A DNA stretch of 19,383 nt from Ettlia oleoabundans (Eukaryota; Chlorophyta; Chlorophyceae; Chlamydomonadales), in assembly GCA_019693395.1 (NCBI GenBank), contig JAAMXP010003842.1, positions 1 to 19,383 on the forward strand, given 5' to 3'. The translations under genes and the position numbers were made by a program. A model generated the notes under the pieces. That model was not told where the DNA came from. It searched no databases and saw nothing but the letters and a program-made list of their open reading frames with translations. Within the stretch, counting starts at the first letter, position 1. The number at the start of each line of letters is the position of its first letter. This document shows positions 1 through 10,372 of this stretch, piece by piece.

Positions 1-128
1 CCACCCACGTTCCACCTCACCCACCCACACTGATATCGCGCCAACCACACTGCGCCCCATATCCACAGCAACATTGCTCCCATAATCTCAGTTGCCATCA
101 ATAGTTGCTGCTTGAGTTCAATACCCAC
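1..128 (-). other. Intron 4 of the NTRC-like gene (partial)
   Basis: Sequence downstream of the GTGGGT donor at 128-123. No further reductase coding sequence is visible in any frame, so the next exon lies beyond the left edge. A GGTATT donor four bases further downstream is possible but fits the local donor style less well. Confidence 0.6.
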
Positions 129-2003
<1,875 letters not shown>

Positions 2004-2008
2004 TTACA
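2004..2008 (-). promoter_or_regulatory. Putative poly(A) signal TGTAA of KRI1
   Basis: TTACA on the plus strand is TGTAA on the minus strand, about 75 nt past the KRI1 stop codon. TGTAA is the known poly(A) signal of many chlorophyte nuclear genes; its use here is inferred from position. Confidence 0.55.
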
Positions 2009-2081
2009 CAATTTATACGCGCATATGCTTGTAGAAGAATCATGTAAGTAATTAGATCATTGCAGCTAAAAGCAAACCTGG

Positions 2082-5000
2082 TTATAGCAACCCCGCTATG
2101 CCAGCTTCGCCCCCCTTGCCGCCGCCCACTTTTGCCCGCTTGGCAGCCCGCTTCTCTGCGCGCTTCATATTTTTCTTCTGGGCTTTGCTCAACGTTGGTC
2201 CGCCATCCATCTGCTGCTGCTGCTGCTGGGATTGCTGCTGCTGTTTTTGCTTCTGATTCTGCGACCCACTGCTGCCAGGCTGCTGCTTTTCATCGCGCTT
2301 GCGCTTGTTGCCGCCACCCTCCTGCCACTGCTGCTGCCCCTGAGCCTCCACCCTGCCCTTCTTGAGCGTGGGCTTCGCAAATGACTCCAACCGGCGCTCC
2401 TCTGCACTCTTTTGTGGCCGCTGCTGCTCGTGCTGCTGATCCTGCTGTGGAGATTTTCCATCCTGCTGCCGCGGCTGCCCACCGCCCCTGTCCTTCCACT
2501 TGGGCTTCTGCCTCTGTTGCCCCATATACTGCTGCTGATGCTGCTTGGAGCCAAAGGGCCTGCCGCCGCCCTGCCGCTGCCCCTGTTGCTCGTCCCGTTC
2601 CTGTCGCAGCTGGTTAAGTTTCTGGTAGTTGGGTCGGAAGCGGCGGTGTTCCTCCCTGCACAGTGTGCATGAGTGGGGCGGGCAGGTGTGAGACGTGCTT
2701 AGGAATGCACGGATTGAGTTTGAGTGATGAACGGCAGTTGGGATGGCTTGCATCGATGGGAGGGTCATCACTGCTTCTACACCCAGCCAGGCATTGCCGT
2801 GGCTAGCGTCCAGCTCCCACCCAGGGCCTACTACTCCGGAACACGCACTACTACAGAACAAATGCCACCAAATACAAACTCACGCTTGCTTCCCCTTCCT
2901 TCTGCCCATGCTGCCAAAAGAAGCAGCACAGTGCAGTGCACCAAACCAGCCCAACGCTCCACCACCTGGCTATCCCACAGCTGCGCCTCTGCCCCCACCT
3001 GTAAGGCGCCAGCCGCTTGAGCCCCACCACCTGGTTCAGCTCCTTGTCGTCCAGCCCCAGTATCTCCTCAACCCCCAGACCAAAGGTGTCTGCAGGCACC
3101 TCCTTGTACCTGCGGCAAACGTGGGAGCAGTGCGTGAGGTAAGTGGCGGTGCCAGATGTGGGCAGCGAAAGGGTGGCATTGGAGAGGTAGCCCGGCTGGG
3201 CTGGTTGGCTGAATGGCAAATGGCCGACTGGGGGCGTGTAAATGTGTGAGCAAACTGGCAGCACATGTGTGGTGAAGTACCGCGCAATCGCTTTGCAAGC
3301 AGCCCGTCAAATCACATCTGCACCACTACCACCGCCACCCCTGCACCACCCATTCACGCGATGTCTAGCACCGCTTCTGTTCCCCGCTTTCCCAGCGTGA
3401 GTGGACTGCTCCCACTTTGATTGCATCTTCCTTATGGCATGTAAGCCCAACGAACACCCATGCAACTACCCCTGGGTACAACACCAAACAAGAATTCACA
3501 AATAGCAAAACCCAACAGAGCAGCCAGCCCGCCATCCTACGGGCTCCCGCCTAGCCAGCCAGCCCCCTCCCACCCACCTGAAGCGCGTGGGTATTCCTCC
3601 CACCACATCCTCATATTCCAGCCTGTAGTACTCCTCCAACAGCCGCTGTACCTCGGCGCGAGCAACGGCAGCAGCCTCAGGGTCAGCCTCCTCGCTGCCG
3701 CCAGCATCCTCACCCTCGTCCTCATCTTCTTCTCCCTCCACGTCCTTGCCTGTGGCAGACAGATAAGCAAGCAGGCAGGCACGTCAACAGGAAGCAAATG
3801 GTTTGGTGGAAGGTGAGCATGTATTGCACAAGACTGGCAGCGAAAAGGAGCAGGCTCTGCAAGGCAAAGCAAGTGCAAAACCAGCAGGTTGGAGCAGCTC
3901 ATGAGAGATACATTGGAGTTGGAGTTGATTGAGGCAGCTTTGGGGCAGCGCTGCTGGATGGCTGTCTGCAGTGCAGTAGGCAGCCGTTCCACCTGCTGCT
4001 GCGCTGCTGCCGTGGCGGGCTGATAAAGCACGGGGCTCATGCACATCGTCGCCCGCACATCACCAATTCACCCGCGCAACCAGCCCAGACCACCCACCTG
4101 CTGCAGCCTCCTGCTGCCGCTGTGCCGACAGGCGCCTGCGCAGTGCTGCAAAGCTCTGTGGGTCCTCATCATCTGAGCCGTACCGCGCCATTGCCTCCAG
4201 CTCCCGCTCAAACGCCTCGTCCTCAAGGTCACCCTCGTCCTCCTCATCAGCACCCTGTTGGGTAAGCACAACTTTATTGGACTTGGCTTTTGGGTTGCTG
4301 TGCTTTATCTTAGTCCTACTTTAGTTTGGGCGGGCTTGGCATAAAAGAACTTGACTTGACTTGACTTGACTTGACTTGACTTGACTTGACTTGACTTGAC
4401 TTGACTTGACTTGACTTGACATGGGTTGCAAAGCAAATGAGATACTGACAGACTGACAGATGGAGAAAGATTGGAGCGGAAATGAGAGTGGGAACGCATG
4501 CACGCACACACACGCAACTCTCGCAAACACCCACACATTTTTAATATCTCCCATCCACCGTTCTCACCGCCGCGTAGTACTCGTCCCCAAATGCGACGGC
4601 CATGCGTCGGTCGTACTCCTCGGGGTCAAAATCGCCCGCCACCAGCGCGTCAAGCACCTCCTGCGGCGGGGCAGCCCTGCCAGCCACGCCCTGAATCTCC
4701 TGCAGCCTGCAGGTTCAAGGATGGCGATATTGACAAAACAGGGGGAAGGGGAGGTTCATTTGGCTTACGTCCATGGGGCGATGGGGACCACGCATGCAAG
4801 CCACACAAACAGTGGAGGCAGAGGAGCTCACGCATGTGTGACGGGCGGGTGTTGTTGGCAGCAGCGCAACCCAGGGTCTTCCAGACGCGCTGAACTTGTC
4901 CGCAGATGCACTGGCAATATCCGCCACCGGCGCTGAAGACGAACACCCAATTGCAGCAGCAGCGAGCACCAGGAAGGGTATGCCCCCCTGCTGTGGGTGG

Positions 5001-7582
5001 AACACACCAGACCCAAACAGACAAAGCCTCGCAGCCCCTGAACCCTACCCACTCACTTCTCGTCTATGTCCGCCTTCTTCAGGTTCTTCAGGCGCCGCAC
5101 CTCGGCCCGCCGCGCCTCCTCCTCAGCCGCCTGACGCGCAGCCTTCTCCGCACGCGCCCGCTTGCGCCGGTCATCAGACTTGCGCACCGTGCCCTCAATC
5201 TGCAAACAGTGAACGTGGATGTGTGCATAAGTCGAACACGACGACATGTGAGCCCTAAGCCGGTGGCGCAATAATCAAGTGGGTGATGCCCAACAGACGC
5301 AGGGCCCAACGACAACAATTCTTTGCTGGGGCAAAGCACGGAGGTCCATGGGCAGTGCACAGCAGGTCTCCAACCCAGCCCAGCTATAGGCGAGGCATCT
5401 CCTGCTATGCTGTGCTGTGGTGTGCCAGCTGCTGTGCAGGCAGTGCACGTTACGAGGGTGTGTGACAATGGTGGCGCCACCCGGCTCCTCAAACCGGAAG
5501 TTGTAGGCGTGCTCAAACTGCTCTGCAGAGGGCAGGACTCATAAATGCAACGGTAAGCCAAACACAAGATACAGCATACATAGCAGCATGTTGTGGGCCT
5601 CGGGACACCCATCCAGCTGCACTCCAAACTGATGGTTGTACAATTGACGTGGTGGTGAAAGGGGGATGTGAATGGCAGGGGCACATACGAGACAGCTATC
5701 TGCCCCGGCCGGTGTGCTTGCCTGCCTGCTCCACAAACTCCTTGTCCTCGTCGTCATCAACCACCTGCCCGCCCCGCACATCAACCTCATAACCCTCCCC
5801 ATCCTCGTCATCACCATCCTCAACCCAGCCCTGCAGAGCGGCAGCGGGAAACAGCAGCAATCAGCAGTTGATTGAGAAGTAGCTGGGGCTTGGCAGGAGC
5901 TACGCCTGCGAACTGAATGTTGCAAAGCCCATATCGAGATCACAAAGTTTGCTGCTTGCAACCCAGGCACCTATGCTAAAGTAAGCTGCAGCATGAGCTC
6001 TATCTTGTGCGCCCCTTAGTCCCCACTCCGCTTAGGGCCGTTTGGCCTGGAAAACTAGCGGCTCAGCCCTACAAGCGCACCTTGTTCATGATGTACCGCT
6101 TCAGGAACTTATCATCCGCGCTCAGCTCAGCATCCCGACCAAAGTAGCTGTCCAGCAGCGCCTGCACCCTCTCCTCATCAGCGGCCCCATGCGGCCCAGC
6201 ATCGCCTCCGCCAACTGTTCCCACATCCTCGTTGTCGCTGCCAGCGCCACCACTCCGCTGCTCGTCTTGCCTCTTTTTCTTTCCCGGGCGCTGTTGCAGC
6301 ACGCCGCTGCCGAAGGCCTCGCCATCCTCACCCTCACCGCCCACTTCCTTTTCAAAAGCGGTGAGGAAGGCTTGCTTGAGCTCCTGCTGCTCCTGAGCAT
6401 ACGTGCGGGGCTGCTGCTCGGCTGCATCTGCACCAGCCGCCGGTTCGTCCTCGTCTGACGACACAGCACCGCCCTCCATGGCCTGCTTGTACATCACGTC
6501 CCTCAGGTACATGGGCCGCTCCTGCTTGCTGCCCTTGCCACTACCTGCAAACCAGTGCAGGTAGCGAGCGTGCAGTGGGTGTTAGCTAAACCGGCGTCTT
6601 ATCAACGGCACTGGGTTTGCTGCTGGCCCAGCTGCACATGTAGCAGCAAATGGCAGCAGCGGGCAGCAGCCAGGGGCAGCAATGTAAAACACGTCGTGTT
6701 TGGTTTGCAGCCTCACCAGTAAGCGAACCTTGCCACTTCTCCCCCACCCTGTCGCTCACCAACCGCTGCCTTTGCGCCGCAAAAAGCACGCACCTGTTCC
6801 CTCTTTCTCGTCCTCCTCCTCGTCGCTGCTGGTGCTGTAGAACTTGGTCTGGGCGTCGTAGATGCTTTGGTCGCGCTGCCTGATCTTCAAGATCGTCTCA
6901 AAGATCTGCGCCTGCGTCTTGGCATCAATCAGCCCCTGCTCGTCATCATCCTCTGACGAATCAGACGAAGACGACACCTCATCATCCTCTGCTTCCGCCT
7001 GCTGTGCTGCGGCGGTCTTGACAGTTTTAGCAGCCGCCTGCCGAGCATGCTCCTGCGGCAGGCACAAAAACATGTATACGTGCAGGCAAGGTTGTCAGCA
7101 GCCTGCCAGCAAACCATGACATCAACAACTGAGGAACTCTGTGCGCGCTATAGTCGCATGAAGAAAGCGCAAAGGAAGGCTGCAGGGGTGCAGATGTAGG
7201 CGTACACGCTGACCCAGCAAGTTGCAGGGCCCCAACCAGCCTGCGCAAAGGTGAGCACACCTTGGCGATCTTCGCAGCCTGCTCTGGGTACTTTTCCTGG
7301 AGGCGGTGCAGCTCCTCTCGCTTCTTGTTGTGCTGCACGAAAACAACAGCAGCGGCGGCGGTGACAGCGTGGCGGAGAGTGCCCCGCTCGCAAGTGAGCG
7401 AGAATGGCGGTTTTCCCGGGATACAGGAACTGTGGATGTGCATTTCAAGCGACAGTGCGCTGGACAGAGTTGCTCGAGGTGCGCACCTCGAAGCGCCTGG
7501 CATACTCCTCGTTAACTCGCAGCTGTGGTTCCTCCTGGTTATCCGCATCGCCGTCCTCGAACAGTGACTTTGCACCTGCCAT
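2082..7582 (-). CDS. KRI1: KRI1-like ribosome biogenesis protein (complete, 12 exons)
   Basis: Nucleolar factor needed for 18S rRNA processing and 40S assembly (Kri1p acts with Krr1p in yeast). Exons (minus strand): 7582-7487, 7332-7261, 7052-6794, 6544-6081, 5830-5722, 5522-5449, 5199-5057, 4706-4568, 4254-4098, 3749-3578, 3109-2999, 2655-2082. The total is 2370 nt, encoding 789 aa plus stop, with every phase matching. Family landmarks in order: VNEEYARRFEHNKKREEL (about 23-40), an acidic/serine tract (about 80-95), FEHAYNFRFEEPGGATIVTHP (about 336-356), a basic coiled segment ending RRLKNLKK (about 390-400), FDPEEYDRRM (about 430), YYRLEYEDVVGGIPTRFRY (about 545-563) and GLDDKELNQVVGLKRLAPYR (about 580-599), the Kri1 C-terminal domain. 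Residues 600-789 are a Gln/Lys-rich tail ending in a basic cluster, probably nucleolar targeting. It is somewhat longer than yeast or human KRI1 because of the tail. Intron 5 is GC-AG. The start is the ATG of a short exon flush with the divergent promoter. Confidence 0.95.
4351..4420. repeat. (TTGAC)14 pentanucleotide microsatellite
   Basis: Fourteen uninterrupted copies of TTGAC (70 bp) lie inside KRI1 intron 8 (4255-4567). On the sense strand of KRI1 the unit reads GTCAA. The array produces three open frames without coding meaning. It should be length-polymorphic between strains. Confidence 0.97.
5523..5721 (-). other. GC-AG intron 5 of KRI1
   Basis: Exon 5 ends at GCAG|GCAAGC and exon 6 begins after CTCTGCAG. 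Phase 1 plus AG restores Glu, giving VEQAEQFEHAYNFRFEEPGG, the expected KRI1 sequence. The nearby GT alternatives break the reading frame. AG|GCAAGC is a good match to the usual GC-donor consensus. Confidence 0.85.
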
Positions 7583-7790
7583 GACGCACGCTGCTTGGGC
7601 ACTGCGGCTATGCAAGCGCGAATGTGGGCAGCATGCCTATTGCGTTATATGTAATATAGTCTTTTCGCCTTGAAACAGTGCCCACAATGGAAATTGGCCT
7701 GCTTCTCTCCCGAAACAGCAGGACAGCGTACTGCCGGCGGCGAGACTATGGGGGCAGCGTGCTGCCAATTTGCAATTGTGAGAGGCGATC
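7583..7790. promoter_or_regulatory. 208-bp divergent promoter shared by KRI1 and IWR1
   Basis: The start codons of KRI1 (minus strand) and IWR1 (plus strand) are 208 bp apart, so both promoters and both 5' UTRs must fit here. The only conspicuous element is an AT-rich island at 7645-7659 (TTATATGTAATATAG) in otherwise GC-rich DNA, a possible TATA-like or nucleosome-free element. No coding sequence is seen. Confidence 0.7.
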
Positions 7791-9704
7791 ATGGACATCA
7801 AGGACGACTCGATCGAGCCTGCGGCCCCTCAGCGTCGGCTGACGCTCATCAGAGTGAAGCGCAAGCGTGGGGCTGACGCTCCAGAAGACCTGGGTGAGGT
7901 CCTGCTATCAATTGGGATCACTCTTGCGTATCGGAGGTGACTGTGGCTCTGCATCTCCTAGGAGCGGCGGCCGCTCTGCTTGAAGGCACCGTTGCAGGCG
8001 TTGATAACTTGCCGGCCTTCCCTAACTCATCACAGCCGCAAACTGGTGCAGTTGTGGAGGGTATCCATGTGCCACACAAGCGCGCGCACACCACCCTCAG
8101 CAACGCCATGGCGGGCTTGGGGCTGCAGCCCGAACAAGATGACGGCATGGCCGGCGGCGAGCCGGCAGCGGTTGAGGCAGCAGTGGGTGACTCACAGCAG
8201 CACGCTGCAGCCCAGCCAGCTCGCCGCATACAGCGCTATCACAAGCTCAGCACGCTCAGCGCAGCTCAGCTGCGCAGCATAAACCAGCAGCAGCTGCACA
8301 GCCTGCTGGCCAGCCCCCAGCAGGAGCAGCAGGACCATGAGGGTGGGCAGCTGCAGGGGCGGCAGCGCATTGCCGTGAAGAGCGCAGTAGCTGCAGGGCC
8401 AGCACCCGTTGCCGAGCGCGCTGTGCAGCACCTCCAGGCGGGACAAGCGGCGCGTTATGAGCACATCCGTCGGCGGCGAGGGCTCAGCTGTTTCAGCATC
8501 ACAGAGCAGTCGGCAGATCCGCTGCAGGAGCTTGCTAGCGTTTATGATGTGGTGCGGCATGAGCCCATTGCTGGAGCTGGGGGCAGCGCTGCGGCTGAGT
8601 CCGATATGCCTGCCTCGGGGGACAGGCGTGCAGCTGGCGCTCCACAGCCGCCGCAGGGGCAGCGGGAGGAGCAGAAGCGAGGGCGCCAGGCACACCAACC
8701 CAGCGCAGCGCAGCGTGCAGCGCAGCAGTACGATGAGGGTACACTGCTCTGCAACTACCTGCCCATGATCCGGGAGTACCTGCAGGCGCAGGGGCGGGAT
8801 CTGCCTGAACCAAAGCAGCAGGAGGAGGTTGCCGCGGGAGCAGCAGGTGCACATGCTGGTGGGCAGGATGTGGCAGGTGGCATGGAGGTGGAAGAGGACG
8901 GAGGTGGCAGCGGCAGCGACGGTGAATATGTATACGACTTGTATGCTGCGGTGGAGGAAGATTCCCAGGGTGGGGAGCAGGAGGACGACTGGTGGGAGCT
9001 GCGTGCAAGCGGGCGTGCTCCCGTGGTGCAGGTGCGGTTCAGTGTCGCTCTGTCATGCTGACAGCGATGCCTGCAGCCAGGCTTGCAACTGCAGAACAGG
9101 CACAGACTGCTTGTGAACCAGCGACCGTGTTGCATGGGCTGCAACCCAGCCTGTTGACGCACATGGTGCCGTTGACTGCCAGCAGCATTCAACCATGCCG
9201 GCCGTTTATGTCTTCGCTGATATTGTTCCCAGCTAACCACCCCTTTGCATGCTTTGCTCTCCCGTGACATTCCGGTCCTTACGAGTAGATCCTGGATGAC
9301 GACAGCTGGGTGGTGCTGGAGCAGTCTGACGTGGACGACTCTGATGCAGACAGCCAGGACTCTAACGCGGAGGGGTACTTTGCACACGACTACCCCGGTG
9401 GGTGCGCATGCACAGCCAATCTGAAAGGCAGGCGACCGCCGATAGGCGAATGCCCATGGAATTTTGCAGCAATGTACATGGAAATTGTCCTGAGTGCTTA
9501 CTGTGCTGCCTTTGTGCCTTGTGTGGGCTTCCTTCTGTTCATCAAGCAGTGGCTTGGAAATATCTGCCTGCAGACGAGCCCTCCAACTGCGATAGCTCGG
9601 ACGATGATGGATATGACCCAGAGGGGGACGTGTACGGCGGCGGACAGCGTCACAACCAAGCGGGGTGGGACTCGCAGAGCTATGGCAGCCCAGACGACTA
9701 CTGA
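7791..9704 (+). CDS. IWR1: IWR1/SLC7A6OS-type RNA polymerase II nuclear import factor (4 exons)
   Basis: Iwr1 binds assembled RNA polymerase II in the cytoplasm and brings it into the nucleus with importin alpha; the plant relative is RDM4/DMS4 and the human one SLC7A6OS. Exons: 7791-7893, 7962-9031, 9289-9397, 9574-9704, giving 470 aa. The N-terminus has the family motif and presumed nuclear-localisation core TLIRVKRKRGADAPEDL (about 18-34). The C-terminus has EYVYDLY (356-362), an acidic stretch, and the family signature QDSNAEGYFAHDYP (414-427) followed by DE, then an acidic tail ending SPDDY. The middle, encoded by the long exon 2, is Gln/Ala-rich and poorly conserved. Intron 1 is only 68 nt. 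A second in-frame acceptor at 7996-7997 would shorten the protein by 12 aa. Identification rests on the two terminal motifs and is firm. Confidence 0.92.
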
Positions 9705-9838
9705 ACATCGCCAGATGCCAGATAGATTTGGGGGTATGTCAGTGCTTTATACCTGCGCTGCTGAATTCCTGCTGCATTATGTCATGGAACGCCGGCACAG
9801 GTGGCAACTTAGATTCCGCTACGAGCACTTTCTGTCCT

Positions 9839-9843
9839 TGTAA
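9839..9843 (+). promoter_or_regulatory. Putative poly(A) signal TGTAA of IWR1
   Basis: TGTAA about 135 nt after the IWR1 stop codon, a typical algal 3' UTR distance. Confidence 0.5.
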
Positions 9844-9873
9844 TCGCAAACTCCTTCCTTCTTAATTTGCGGG

Positions 9874-9878
9874 TTACA
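9874..9878 (-). promoter_or_regulatory. Putative poly(A) signal TGTAA of SAT
   Basis: TTACA on the plus strand; the only TGTAA on the minus strand between the SAT stop and the IWR1 3' end. It lies 31 bp from the opposing IWR1 signal, so the two transcripts would nearly abut. Confidence 0.4.
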
Positions 9879-10372
9879 CAGTGAGGCACACGGTCAAACA
9901 GCAGGGAGGCATATCAAACCTCAGGTTCAACATGTTGCAACCCGAGGGGGGCTCCCACGCAAAACTCTGTTCCCAGTGCCAGCCTGTCCCACTGACGCAA
10001 GACTGTAAAGCACTAGCCGTCAAGAACGTGGGAACATAACAGATATGGGAATGCATGAGAGCATAAGGGCACTAAGCTTCGGTCGCCTGGGCAACCAGAG
10101 AATCAGGGTGAGGCCGATATGGTGCTGGCCCAACAGCTAGGCTCAAGGATGACAAGCGGCGAGCACCCATGCGTCAAGTATTGTGTGGAGGTTTGTTTTG
10201 ATTAAAGAATTGAGGGGCGTATAGAGCTGGGAATGTGAGAAAAAGGGGGAAAAAGCAGTGTGCGATACAGCTACAAAAGAAGTCGTGGCGACAAACATGT
10301 GGTGAAGGCATCCCGCATGCGCAGGGAGGACTGGGCTTGTAGGAGCTTGCCGCGGGTTCCATGAATGGAGAT

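Larger units (their letters stand above)
9705..10372. other. Convergent intergenic region, IWR1 and SAT 3' UTRs
   Basis: IWR1 (plus) and SAT (minus) point at each other across about 670 bp. TGTAA occurs on the plus strand at 9839-9843 and 10004-10008. The first TGTAA downstream of SAT on the minus strand is at 9874-9878, which would give SAT a 3' UTR of about 500 nt. No supported gene is present. Confidence 0.6.

Noticed and set aside
2060..2672. Plus-strand Ala/Leu/Pro-rich ORFs over the KRI1 3' exon
   Set aside because: These are antisense shadows of the CAG-rich KRI1 tail; the apparent hydrophobic runs come from CTG repeats.
4351..4420. CRISPR-like array
   Set aside because: The repeat unit is 5 bp with no spacers; this is a microsatellite in a eukaryotic intron.
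4305..4554. Three minus-strand open frames across the TTGAC array
   Set aside because: They translate the pentamer repeat (QVKSS repeats) and lie inside KRI1 intron 8; there is no coding signal outside the repeat.
8192..9008. Long open frames on the minus strand opposite IWR1 exon 2
   Set aside because: These are antisense shadows of GC-rich coding sequence, with no family motifs.
7937..9061. A stand-alone 374-aa plus-strand gene starting at 7937
   Set aside because: It is IWR1 exon 2 read through its flanking introns; the RVKRKRG start and the DSNAEGYFAHDYP end are on neighbouring exons.
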